From: Rhizobium sp. EC-SD404
GTDB taxonomy: Bacteria; Pseudomonadota; Alphaproteobacteria; Rhizobiales; Rhizobiaceae
Direction: 5' to 3'
DNA length: 64,000 nucleotides
Assembly: GCF_902498825.1 (NCBI RefSeq)
Contig: NZ_LR701458.1
Location: 26,205 to 90,204, forward strand
Numbering within the stretch: position 1 is the stretch's first letter; the number at the start of each line of letters is the position of its first letter. Below are positions 38,257-46,171 of this stretch, one piece after another. The notes under the pieces were generated by a model, which worked only from the letters and a program-made list of their open reading frames with translations, made no database searches and had not been told where the DNA came from. The position numbers and the translations under genes were made by a program.

Positions 38257-39080
38257 AACCCGCAGCTTTCGATTACCTGCAGGCCGCAACGCTCGATGAG
38301 GCTCTGGATGCGCTGCAAGAGGCAGGCGGCGACGCGCGCGTCATCGCAGGTGGCCAGTCGCTGGTGCCCATGCTGAACATGCGCCTCGCCCGTCCTGCAG
38401 TCCTCGTCGACATCATGCGCATCGAGGTGCTGCAGAAGATAGAGCGAAGCGGCGGCGATATTCTGATCGGCGCCGGCGTGCGCCAGGCAAAGCTCGAAGC
38501 GTGGCCGGATCTTGCCGACCGGTTGCCGCTGGTGGCGATGGCGTTGCCGTGGCTCGGCCATGTGCAGACCCGGGCGCGCGGAACGGTCTGCGGCTCGCTC
38601 GCCCATGCCGATCCGAGCGCGGAGCTGCCGCTGTCGCTCATCGCACTTCAGGGAAGCGTGCATCTGCGCACCAAGCGCAAGAAGCGCACTGTCAGTGCCG
38701 AAGATTTCTTCCTCGGCATGATGGCGACCGAACTGGCCGAGGGCGAGATGATCGAGGCGGTGTCGTTCCCCGCCCGCGCTGTGGGCACCGGGTACGGCTT
38801 CAACGAAATCGGCCGGCGCCACGGCGATTTCGCCATTACGGCTGTGGCTGCAGTGGTGACCGAGCGGGCCGCATCCATCGCCGTGGCCGGCGTCGACGAT
38901 CGCCCTCGACGTTTCGACGTGCCGTTGCCAAGCGATTCCGGCCTGGACGATGCCCTGAACGAGATCGCCTGGGACCTGAACGCCCGCGACGACATCCACG
39001 CCTCGGCCCGCTATCGGCGCGAACTCGTCAGGCGTCTGGGTCGTCGCACCATTGAGGAGGCTGCCGCATGTCTCGCCTGA
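38253..39080 (+). CDS. hmfB: 2-furoyl-CoA dehydrogenase-like FAD-binding medium subunit
   Basis: A 275-residue CoxM-type subunit carrying electrons from the Fe-S subunit to an acceptor. FAD motifs are VIAGGQSLVPMLNMRLARP and RGTVCGSLAHADPSAELP; the C-terminal CO_deh_flav_C part begins near residue 170. No extra cysteine cluster is present, unlike the PaoB-type subunit in this window. The start overlaps the large-subunit stop (ATGA) and the end overlaps the Fe-S subunit by 13 bases. Confidence 0.75.
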   Translation: MKPAAFDYLQAATLDEALDALQEAGGDARVIAGGQSLVPMLNMRLARPAVLVDIMRIEVLQKIERSGGDILIGAGVRQAKLEAWPDLADRLPLVAMALPWLGHVQTRARGTVCGSLAHADPSAELPLSLIALQGSVHLRTKRKKRTVSAEDFFLGMMATELAEGEMIEAVSFPARAVGTGYGFNEIGRRHGDFAITAVAAVVTERAASIAVAGVDDRPRRFDVPLPSDSGLDDALNEIAWDLNARDDIHASARYRRELVRRLGRRTIEEAAACLA

Positions 39081-39580
39081 ATGCCCACGAGAAGAAGACC
39101 GTTACATTCCACCTCAACGGTCTGCCTGTCAGAGCCGATGCGGAAAGCCGGACGCTTCTGAGCGACTTCATCCGCCATGAGATCGGCATGACCGGCACCC
39201 ATGTCGGCTGCGAGCACGGCGTCTGCGGAGCGTGCACGATCCAGGTCGATGGCGCACCGGCACGCGCCTGCCTGCTGCTCGCCGTCCAGGCGGAAGGAGC
39301 CGACATCCGCACCGTCGAGGCGCTGTCGCCCGGCGAAGGCCAGCTCTCGCCGCTTCAGGCCGCGTTCAAGCGGCACCACGGCCTTCAATGTGGCTTCTGC
39401 ACGCCCGGCATCCTGATGTCGCTCGATGCGCTGATCAGCGCACGGCCCGACGCCGGACGCGACGAGGTGCGCGACCATCTTTCTGGTCACCTCTGCCGGT
39501 GCACCGGATACGTGACGATCGTGGAGGCCGCGCTTTCGGCCCTCGATGAAATCCGGAGGGAGGCCAAGAGCAATGTTTGA
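39068..39580 (+). CDS. hmfC: 2-furoyl-CoA dehydrogenase-like [2Fe-2S] small subunit
   Basis: A 170-residue small subunit. The plant-ferredoxin-type cluster is GCEHGVCGACTIQVDG with a later Cys; the second cluster is CGFCTPGILMS plus CRCTGY. There is no signal peptide, so this complex is cytosolic, as expected for an enzyme acting on a CoA thioester. It overlaps the ligase gene by eight bases. Confidence 0.77.
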   Translation: MSRLNAHEKKTVTFHLNGLPVRADAESRTLLSDFIRHEIGMTGTHVGCEHGVCGACTIQVDGAPARACLLLAVQAEGADIRTVEALSPGEGQLSPLQAAFKRHHGLQCGFCTPGILMSLDALISARPDAGRDEVRDHLSGHLCRCTGYVTIVEAALSALDEIRREAKSNV

Positions 39581-41093
39581 TCTGGGAACGAGTTTCGTGG
39601 CGAGCGTGGATCGCGATCCGCAGGCGCTCGCCATCGTCGATGGCGCCACGCGACTGACCTATGCCGAATGGTATACGCGTATTTCGGCGCTCGTCGCCGG
39701 GCTAGACGAGATGGGCCTGACGCGCGGCGACCACGTGCTGACGGCGATGCAGAACCGCTGGGAGAATGCCTCGCTGCACTGGGCCTGTCAGTTCGCCGGC
39801 ATCATCGTCACGCCACTCAACTGGCGCGTGAAAGCTGACGAGGTCGATCACGGGGTCGAGGATTCCGGTGCCATGGCGGTGTTTTACGAGGAAGTCACCG
39901 AAGACGCCGTCGCAACGTCCGCCAAAGCTGCCGGCCTCATCCGCAAGTCCGCCATCGAGCTGGCTGCGCTGATGCAGGGCAAAGCACCACTCGCAGTGCC
40001 TCAGGCATCGGCGGAAGACTGGTCGCTGATGCTCTACACGTCCGGCACGACGTCGAAGCCCAAGGGCGTGCCGCGCCGCCATCGTGCCGAACGGGCCGGA
40101 GCGCTCGCCCATGTGGCGCAGAACCTCTATCGCCACGGCGAACGCACACTCGGCGTCATGCCGCTCTACCACACGATGGGCGTGCGCTCGCTCATCGCGT
40201 CCTCGCTGACCGGCGGCGCCTTCATCTGCCTGCCGCGCTTCGATGCCGGAAAAGCCATCGATCTCATCGAGGCCGAGGCGATCACCAATCTCTATCTCGT
40301 CCCCACGCTCTATCACGACGTGATCCATCACGAAGGCTTCTCTCCCGAGCGCGTGAAGTCGGTCACCAAGCTTGGCTATGCGGGTGCCTCGATGACGAAC
40401 GGGCTTCTGCGCAAGCTCGACGACGCCTTCAAGCCCGAACTGTTCGTGAACCACTACGGCTCGTCCGAGATCTACACGTTCAGCATCGAGCAGAAGGCGG
40501 CGGCCAAGCCTGGCTCTGCGGGACGTGCCGGCATCAATCAGATGATCCGTGTCGCCAAACTGAACGCGGCCGATCCCGATGAGCTTGCCGTACCCGGCGA
40601 GGAAGGCGAGATCATCGCGCTCGCCAAGAGCGACGAAGCCTTCGAAGGATACTGGAACCGGCCCGACGCAACCGCAAAAGCCTTGCGCAAGGGCTGGTAC
40701 TTTACCGGCGACACCGGCTTCTTCGACGAAGACGGCGATCTCTTCGTCACGGGCCGTGCCGACGACATGATCATTACCGGCGGCGAAAACGTATCGCCGG
40801 TCGAGGTCGAGAGCTGCCTGTCGCTGCATGACAATGTCGCCGAAGTCGCCGTCGTCGGCCTTCCGGATGAACGCTGGGGCAAGATCGTCACCGCCTTCGT
40901 CAAGCGGCGCGGCAGCGTGACGGCCGAAGAACTCGACCTGCATTGCAAGACCTCCGGCCTCGCCAATTTTCGTCGACCCCGCCGCATCGTCTTCGTCGAG
41001 GACATCCCGAAATCGCCGGTCGGCAAGATCCTGCGCCGCATGCTGGTTGCCGGCGATTACCGCGAAGAACAACGCACTCCCGAACATCAATAA
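39573..41093 (+). CDS. hmfD: Acyl-CoA ligase, likely 2-furoate-CoA ligase
   Basis: A 506-residue ANL-superfamily enzyme that would activate an acid to its CoA thioester through an acyl-adenylate. The P-loop is LYTSGTTSKPKGVPRRH, the A5-type motif NHYGSSEIYTFS, the A8 hinge TGDTGFFDEDGDLFVTGRAD and the catalytic Lys is in KSPVGKILRR at the C terminus. The ATG at 39573 follows a GGAGGG site. In the proposed pathway it makes furoyl-CoA for the Mo-hydroxylase. Confidence 0.75.
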   Translation: MFDLGTSFVASVDRDPQALAIVDGATRLTYAEWYTRISALVAGLDEMGLTRGDHVLTAMQNRWENASLHWACQFAGIIVTPLNWRVKADEVDHGVEDSGAMAVFYEEVTEDAVATSAKAAGLIRKSAIELAALMQGKAPLAVPQASAEDWSLMLYTSGTTSKPKGVPRRHRAERAGALAHVAQNLYRHGERTLGVMPLYHTMGVRSLIASSLTGGAFICLPRFDAGKAIDLIEAEAITNLYLVPTLYHDVIHHEGFSPERVKSVTKLGYAGASMTNGLLRKLDDAFKPELFVNHYGSSEIYTFSIEQKAAAKPGSAGRAGINQMIRVAKLNAADPDELAVPGEEGEIIALAKSDEAFEGYWNRPDATAKALRKGWYFTGDTGFFDEDGDLFVTGRADDMIITGGENVSPVEVESCLSLHDNVAEVAVVGLPDERWGKIVTAFVKRRGSVTAEELDLHCKTSGLANFRRPRRIVFVEDIPKSPVGKILRRMLVAGDYREEQRTPEHQ

Positions 41094-41126
41094 GCACACC
41101 GCCTGCTGAGCAGAAGGACTTCCGAC

Positions 41127-41933
41127 ATGGCAGAGAAAGCCACTTTCGACGACAAGCGTCTCGCCGACCTCGATGGCTTCACAGTCGTCATCGACGCCGA
41201 GCGCCAACGTGCCGACATCACTCTGGACCGGCCGCCCTACAACGTCGTCTCCATGCTGGCACGCGACCAGCTTCGTCTCGTCTTCGAGGCGCTCGATGAG
41301 GATGACCGCGTCCGTATCATCGTGGTTACCGGTGCAGGGGAGCACTTCTCCTCGGGTGGCAACATCAAGGGCTTCCTCGAAGCGACTCCCGAGCATGTCT
41401 CGAAGCTCGCCTGGAACATCGCGGCGCCTGCACGCTGCTCCAAGCCGGTGATTGCCGCCAATCGCGGCTATTGCTTCGGCGTCGGTTTCGAACTGTCGCT
41501 CGCCTGCGACTTCCGCATCGCAACCGACACGACGCGCTATGCGCTGCCGGAGCAGAAGCTCGGCCAGATCCCCGGCTCCGGTGGCTCGGCACGCCTGCAG
41601 AAGATGGTCGGCGTCACGCGCACCAAGAACATCGTCATGCGCTCCATGCGCATCACCGGCAAGCAGGCCTACGACTGGGGCATTGCCTCGGATGTCGTCG
41701 CCGACGCCGATCTCGAGACCGCAGTCGATGCGCTCGTCGACGAACTGATCGCCTTCTCGCCGATCGCCCAGCGCACGGCCAAGAAGCTCTTGAACGATAC
41801 CGACGATGCGCTGCTCACCACCGCGATCGAACTGGAAGGCCACAGCTACAGCCGCCTGCGCCAGTCCGATGATTTCCGCGAAGGGGTCAACGCCTTCCAC
41901 GAAAAACGGGCCGCCGTCTTCGTCGGTCGCTGA
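41127..41933 (+). CDS. hmfE: Crotonase-superfamily protein, likely 2-oxoglutaroyl-CoA hydrolase
   Basis: A 268-residue enoyl-CoA hydratase/isomerase-fold protein. The oxyanion-hole segments GAGEHFSSGGNIKGFLE and KLGQIPGSGGSARL are present, and ELSLACDFRIATDTTRYALPE is standard for the fold. In the Cupriavidus furoate pathway a member of this fold (HmfE) hydrolyses 2-oxoglutaroyl-CoA to 2-oxoglutarate; the same position here suggests the same role. As a single sequence it could equally be a hydratase. Confidence 0.68.
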   Translation: MAEKATFDDKRLADLDGFTVVIDAERQRADITLDRPPYNVVSMLARDQLRLVFEALDEDDRVRIIVVTGAGEHFSSGGNIKGFLEATPEHVSKLAWNIAAPARCSKPVIAANRGYCFGVGFELSLACDFRIATDTTRYALPEQKLGQIPGSGGSARLQKMVGVTRTKNIVMRSMRITGKQAYDWGIASDVVADADLETAVDALVDELIAFSPIAQRTAKKLLNDTDDALLTTAIELEGHSYSRLRQSDDFREGVNAFHEKRAAVFVGR

Positions 41934-41940
41934 CGTCAAG

Positions 41941-41972
41941 GCCGGGCCCCGCGAGGAGGGCCGGCATTTTTT
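41941..41972 (+). terminator. Intrinsic terminator after hmfE
   Basis: GCCGGGCCC and GGGCCGGC pair with one bulged base around a short loop and are followed by six T residues. It starts 8 bases after the hmfE stop. A second perfect hairpin, GGGCCGC/GCGGCCC (41977-42000), follows directly and leads into the ribosome site of the transporter gene. Confidence 0.7.
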
Positions 41973-42020
41973 CACCGGGCCGCACCAGGGGACGCGGCCC
42001 CCACGGGAGGAATTTTTTCA

Positions 42021-43286
42021 ATGAATACGGAAACAAGACACATCATAGAACCGGCACCCGGCTTTGCCTCCGGACTGCGCGACTTGCCGAAGCATCTGAC
42101 GGTGAAGTCGTTCAGTGCCGGCCTCGTCGCCGCGATCTTCGGTTGCTCCGGCCCGGCCCTGATCGTGATCGGCGCCGCCAATGACGGCGGCCTGACCAAC
42201 GGCCAGACCGTCGCTTGGCTGTTCGCCATCTATTTCCTCGGCGGGCTGATCAGCCTGTTCCTGGCATTGCGCTACAAGCAGCCGGTCACCGGCGCCTATT
42301 CGATCCCCGGCGCCGCGCTGGTTGCCGGTTCGCTCGCCACCTTCTCCTTCGATCAGGCGGTCGGCGCCTTCATCATGGCCGGTGTGATCGTGTTCATCCT
42401 CGGCATTTCCGGCCTGATCGGCAAGGTCATGCGCTGGATCCCCATGCCGATCGTCATGGCAATGATCGCCGGTGCGCTGATGCGCTTTGCGACCGGGGCC
42501 GTCGGCTCGCTCGGCACCGCACCGCTGATCGCCGGCGCAGCAATCATCGCCTTCTTCGTGTCGATGCGCATGACGAAGACCATCCCACCCGTGCTTGCGG
42601 CACTCGTCGCCGGCCTCATCGCCGCCTTTGCGACCGGTTCTGTCGGTGGCGCCGCGACCGACATTGCCTTCGTCTTCCCGGAATTCACCGCGCCCACCTT
42701 CACCTTCGACGCCTTCCTGGCGATTGCCGTGCCGCTGGCACTGCTCGTCATCGGCGCCGAAAATGCGCAGGCGACCGGTGTGCTGATGGCCGAAGGCTAC
42801 AAGCCGCCGATCAACATGATGACGGTGATCTCGGGTGTCGGGGGCGTGGCGGCAGGCTTGCTTGGTGGCCACAATGCCAACATCGCCGGCCCGATGACGG
42901 CGATCTGCTCCTCCGAGCAGGCCGGCGAGAACAAGGAAGGGCGCTATGCTGCGACCGTGGTCAACGGCATTCTATTCGGCTCCTTCGGCATCGTGGCCGG
43001 CGCCGCCGTGCCGATCGTCATGTCACTGCCCGGAGCGCTGATCGGAACGGTCGCCGGTCTTGCGATGATCGGCGTGCTTCTTGCCGCGCTTCAGAACGCG
43101 TTCGGACGGTCACTCGGCAACCAGACCGGCGCTTTCGTCGCGCTCGCCGTGTCGCTCTCCAACACCACGCTGCTCGGCATCAGCGCTCCGTTCTGGGCCC
43201 TCGTCGCCGGTGTCGTCGTCTCTGCGGTTGTCGAACAGCACGCATTGACAGCCTCAAAAGCTGACGGTGTAGCCGGCGTCCGCTGA
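42021..43286 (+). CDS. BenE family carboxylate/H+ symporter, probable furoate importer
   Basis: A 421-residue membrane protein with about 12 hydrophobic segments. BenE-family signatures are GLVAAIFGCSGPALIVIGAA, KQPVTGAYSIPGAAL, LVIGAENAQATGVLMAEGY and GGHNANIAGPMTAICS. BenE proteins import benzoate and similar acids. No benzoate dioxygenase genes are near, while the preceding five genes suit furoate, so import of that acid is the better inference. Tandem hairpins separate it from hmfE, so its expression may be lower or attenuated. Confidence 0.82.
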   Translation: MNTETRHIIEPAPGFASGLRDLPKHLTVKSFSAGLVAAIFGCSGPALIVIGAANDGGLTNGQTVAWLFAIYFLGGLISLFLALRYKQPVTGAYSIPGAALVAGSLATFSFDQAVGAFIMAGVIVFILGISGLIGKVMRWIPMPIVMAMIAGALMRFATGAVGSLGTAPLIAGAAIIAFFVSMRMTKTIPPVLAALVAGLIAAFATGSVGGAATDIAFVFPEFTAPTFTFDAFLAIAVPLALLVIGAENAQATGVLMAEGYKPPINMMTVISGVGGVAAGLLGGHNANIAGPMTAICSSEQAGENKEGRYAATVVNGILFGSFGIVAGAAVPIVMSLPGALIGTVAGLAMIGVLLAALQNAFGRSLGNQTGAFVALAVSLSNTTLLGISAPFWALVAGVVVSAVVEQHALTASKADGVAGVR

Positions 43287-43303
43287 ACCGTCACACACAC
43301 AAG

Positions 43304-43329
43304 GCGTCTGGCTTAAATGGGCCAGACGC
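43304..43329 (+). terminator. Hairpin after the BenE-type gene
   Basis: GCGTCTGGC (43304-43312) and GCCAGACGC (43321-43329) form a perfect 9-base stem with an 8-base loop, 17 bases past the stop. The following sequence is TCGTCTC rather than a clean U-tract. Confidence 0.55.
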
Positions 43330-43482
43330 TCGTCTCTCGCTGACGACCAGTTATTGTCATTGGAAAGAGAACTGGGCTGTGCCGCCGGTGGCTGCACAGC
43401 TCATCGACGTTTCAGGACGACGTTTTCCAGAAATTGATCTTACGCTGCCTTGGACCCGTTCTGCATTTTGTCAGCGCCATGA

Positions 43483-43800
43483 CGTTTGAGTGCTAGGGAA
43501 AATTGTCGAAACGATTCTGCTGTGCTGTCCTCGTTCACAAACGCCTGCCTGTCTCTGTCGAACGAGCAGGCCGATGCACTCACATATGTCACCGATGCGC
43601 GAGGTATCGGCATCGTTGTCGGCCGGGCTTGAACGGGAAAAACCGCGATGCTCGGTGTCACGCGCGACGCCTGGGAGGCATCCGGCTTCGAGGTTCGTAG
43701 TGTCGCCCTTTCCGGGATTGCGGCCGAGAACCTTCAGAGTGGATCGGGCATTGCCTCACGCATCATCGCCAGCATGGAGCATGGCTGGGGCGAGGGCATG
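43483..43800 (+). pseudogene. traA: Ti-type TraA relaxase/helicase remnant with stop in Walker A
   Basis: One frame reads SAVLSSF, LSNEQADALTYVTDARGIGIVVGRA, stop (43630-43632), TGKTAMLGVTRDAWEASGFEV, ALSGIAAENLQSGSGIASR and ASMEHGWGEG. This is the start of the helicase part of TraA relaxases of Ti and rhizobial plasmids; the stop replaces the Gly of the Walker A box GRAGTGKT. Both ends are truncated: the N-terminal relaxase is missing and similarity ends near 43797, where the dioxygenase gene begins on the other strand. Confidence 0.8.
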
Positions 43801-44565
43801 AATGGCTATTTGCACCGCAGACGGTGGTAGCGACGGGTCGAACTCACCTTTCGGCAGGAGCGGAGGTTGGGCCATGAAACGAGGTCTGGTACCTTGATGC
43901 GGTTGTGCGGAATGGACGAGGAAAGGGTGGCAGAGATAAACCGTCCCAGCTTGTCCGGTGGCCAGCCCTTCTTCGCAGTCGGCTGTCGAATTGAAGCCAT
44001 CAGCGGCCAGTTCGCCAAGCGTAAGACCGCCTTCTCCAGCCGGCAGCAACTGTGTTGCGATGGCGCGGTGCGACCCTTTCCTGATTTTGGTGGGCGCATC
44101 CAATTCCCCGACATCGGAGAAAAGGAACAGCATGAGCAGGGCGCGGCCGCTGCTTTTCACATTGACCCGCCACTGCATGAAATCAGGGTTGTCGTTACCA
44201 AAGCTAGCATCGACGTGCCATCCCGCATCACCCGGATCGTTTGGCGACGGAAAGCGCACCGGGAAACTGCCCAAACCATTGGGCCTCAACCACTGACCCT
44301 CGCCGACCAGCGCATCATACGAACCGTGCAGGACCGGGGTGTTGGCAGCGTCTACAAAAGGCTTGCCCGTCATGAAGCCCAAGCGGATAACAGGCTGCTT
44401 CCATGTCTCCGGTGCGTCAGGTGAGAGACCCATTGCCTTCCAAAGCTCGGCACGCCCTTGTGAGGCCAGCTCGCTATCGAAGGCACCTTCGAGCTTGATA
44501 TATCCATGTTCGATAAAGTGCGCGATCTGAGCCTGGCTCAGACCAGAATGATAGGCTTCCGACAT
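43756..44565 (-). CDS. Phytanoyl-CoA dioxygenase (PhyH) family protein with rearranged C terminus
   Basis: A 269-residue Fe(II)/2-oxoglutarate oxygenase-like protein. The metal-binding HxD is in GWHVDASF, the distal His in CHPFLVHSAQP, and the 2-oxoglutarate Arg is in QGTRPRFMAQPPL. The last about 14 residues (after SAVQIAI) are read antisense through the traA remnant, so the natural C terminus was replaced in a rearrangement. The catalytic core appears complete, and the protein may still work. A 14-base palindrome lies 52 bases upstream. Confidence 0.8.
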   Translation of the reverse strand: MSEAYHSGLSQAQIAHFIEHGYIKLEGAFDSELASQGRAELWKAMGLSPDAPETWKQPVIRLGFMTGKPFVDAANTPVLHGSYDALVGEGQWLRPNGLGSFPVRFPSPNDPGDAGWHVDASFGNDNPDFMQWRVNVKSSGRALLMLFLFSDVGELDAPTKIRKGSHRAIATQLLPAGEGGLTLGELAADGFNSTADCEEGLATGQAGTVYLCHPFLVHSAQPHQGTRPRFMAQPPLLPKGEFDPSLPPSAVQIAIHALAPAMLHAGDDA

Positions 44566-44616
44566 TCAATAAATCTCCCAATGGCCTCCGCGGGGGCAGG
44601 CTGACTGATCAAAATA

Positions 44617-44630
44617 GGCACCTAGGTGCC
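44617..44630. promoter_or_regulatory. 14-bp perfect palindrome upstream of the PhyH gene
   Basis: GGCACCTAGGTGCC reads identically on both strands, 52 bases before the PhyH start. The form resembles operators of MarR- or TetR-type repressors; no such gene is adjacent. Confidence 0.5.
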
Positions 44631-45175
44631 GCGTCCACTCCAGGTCGTCAGATCAGCGGGAAGAATGTGGACTTAAACATCATCATGCGCGAGTTTTGCA
44701 GCTGCGTTTTCCAAGCAAGCAGTTCGGCATTTCGACCTCTAGCCAGAGAGCGATGTCCGCTTTCGTGTCAAATAAGGGGTGTATCGAACGTCCAAAATCG
44801 GGTCGGGTTCTGCCGTTGTTAGTCTTCCAAATTGATCGGGCTGAAGCGCAAACTCGGCGTTTCTCAGTGCTGCTTATCGGCGACACGTGATCGGCGGCGA
44901 AATCGCACCATCGAGGACAATCGGCGGCTGGCGGGCCGAGAACGATGAAACGGAGAACTACGTCTACGCTATTGCGCTCTGAATTGAGTTGCGAGAATTG
45001 CAGGCAAACTTGGCCATCTATCAGAGAGATTTTTTCGCGTCGTTCAACTTGGACCTACTATGCGCTCGGGGCGTGAGGCTGACGGCTGAACCGCGCTTGC
45101 TCAGTGAAGCGCATAAGCTAGATCGCCATTTCCCTTGCACAGCATTCATTTTCGAGGTGGATGCCGCGGCAATGA

Positions 45176-45190
45176 AATGAATTCATTATT
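45176..45190. promoter_or_regulatory. GntR operator copy 1 (autoregulatory)
   Basis: AATGAATTCATTATT contains the perfect palindrome AATGAATTCATT (45176-45187). It lies 52 bases before the chosen GntR start and matches 14 of 15 bases of the site in front of the enolase-superfamily gene. Confidence 0.6.
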
Positions 45191-45242
45191 ATGGACCTTG
45201 TGCCTAGCGATGCGTAAGATCACCAGGCAACCGGAACATGTG

Positions 45243-45938
45243 ATGCTGACCGAGCCACAATCGATTTTGAGCCGACCCTCCCTGCATGTTCAGTTGATCG
45301 ATCATTTGAGACAGATGATCGTGGAGGGCACGCTGGCGCCGGGTCGCAAGATTCCCGAGCGTGAACTTTGCGAGCGTTTCGGTGTGTCGAGGACGCCGTT
45401 GCGCGAGGCGCTGAAGGTTTTGGCGTCCGAGGGTCTGGTCCGATTGTTACCAAACCGGGGAGCGATCGTACACGCACTGACGATCGAGGAGCTCCACGAA
45501 GTCGCGCCGATCATGGAAGCACTGGAAGGTCTTTGCGGAGAGATTGCCGCAAAGCACGTATCAGATGAAGAGATCGATTCGATCACCGACCTGCATTTGC
45601 GCATGGTGTCGCATTTCCGGGCAGGGGAGCTTCAACCCTATTTCGCACTCAACCAGCAGATCCATCAGGCGCTGTTCATCGCGACGCGCAACGAGATGCT
45701 GCAGACGCTCTATCGAGGCCTTTCCACGCGCCTGATGGCCGCGCGGTATCACGCCAACATCTCGCCCACCCGTTGGGCAGAAGCCGTGCGGGAGCACGAC
45801 GAGATACTGGCGGCGTTGAGCAGCCGCGATGCCCAACGATTGGCGGCAATCCTTCGCTCGCATCTCGCGAACACACTCTCGACCGTTGGCGACTGGCTGC
45901 GCAACCAGGACCACGAGCAGATCCTGCATCGCGCTTGA
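45243..45938 (+). CDS. GntR family regulator with FCD effector domain
   Basis: A 231-residue regulator. The N-terminal winged helix is typical (LAPGRKIPERELCERFGVSRTPLREALKVLASEGLV cut into its usual elements), followed by the all-helical FCD domain with conserved acidic and histidine positions in FALNQQIHQALF and REHDEILAAL, which bind metal and small acids in relatives. ATG 45243 is preferred; earlier in-frame starts would place the operator-like palindrome inside coding sequence. It likely represses itself and the enolase/TRAP operon. Confidence 0.88.
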   Translation: MLTEPQSILSRPSLHVQLIDHLRQMIVEGTLAPGRKIPERELCERFGVSRTPLREALKVLASEGLVRLLPNRGAIVHALTIEELHEVAPIMEALEGLCGEIAAKHVSDEEIDSITDLHLRMVSHFRAGELQPYFALNQQIHQALFIATRNEMLQTLYRGLSTRLMAARYHANISPTRWAEAVREHDEILAALSSRDAQRLAAILRSHLANTLSTVGDWLRNQDHEQILHRA

Positions 45939-46084
45939 AGGCTGATCACCCCCAAATATCCAACTCAGTTGCGACGTTCCACGCGTACTCACTGCTGCGT
46001 GTTCCATGCCGTCGAAGCAGGCGCTTGATCGCCAGACGAGCAGGCTGAACCGGTATTTGCCGAATCTTTGCGCATGCCCATGGA

Positions 46085-46113
46085 TTGACCAAGTTCATGC
46101 TGCGACGCAAAAT
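46085..46113 (+). promoter_or_regulatory. Candidate sigma-70 promoter of the enolase/TRAP operon
   Basis: TTGACC at 46085-46090 and CAAAAT at 46108-46113 are 17 bases apart. The -10-like box overlaps the GntR operator, as expected for repression. Confidence 0.45.
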
Positions 46114-46133
46114 GAATTCATAATTCGTTTTGC
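46107..46133. promoter_or_regulatory. GntR operator copy 2
   Basis: GCAAAATGAATT and AATTCGTTTTGC form a 27-base inverted repeat around CAT, 11 of 12 positions paired. It includes AATGAATTCATAATT, nearly identical to the site upstream of the GntR gene itself. Confidence 0.6.
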
Positions 46134-46171
46134 AGATTACGTTCGTTGCAGCAGCCCAAGAAGGTCTTTCC

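Larger units (their letters stand above)
44566..45242. other. 677-bp intergenic region with operator-like sites, no clear gene
   Basis: It separates the divergent dioxygenase and GntR genes. Two operator-like elements are described separately (44617-44630 and 45176-45190). Short frames of 60-67 codons on both strands around 44683-44890 overlap each other and show no family resemblance. The centre appears non-coding. Confidence 0.45.

Noticed and set aside
39702-41975. 757-codon minus-strand frame
   Set aside because: It is antisense to the acyl-CoA ligase and crotonase genes, an artefact of GC-rich codon use.
35278-43286. CO dehydrogenase (coxLMS) with carbon monoxide oxidation
   Set aside because: The large subunit lacks the AYRCSFR-type active loop of form I enzymes, and the ligase, crotonase and BenE genes fit an acid pathway.
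42021-43286. Benzoate transporter for a benzoate pathway
   Set aside because: No benzoate dioxygenase, diol dehydrogenase or benzoyl-CoA genes are nearby; the family call stands but the substrate does not.
43867-44424. 185-codon plus-strand frame
   Set aside because: It is antisense to the PhyH dioxygenase, which has its metal and 2-oxoglutarate motifs.
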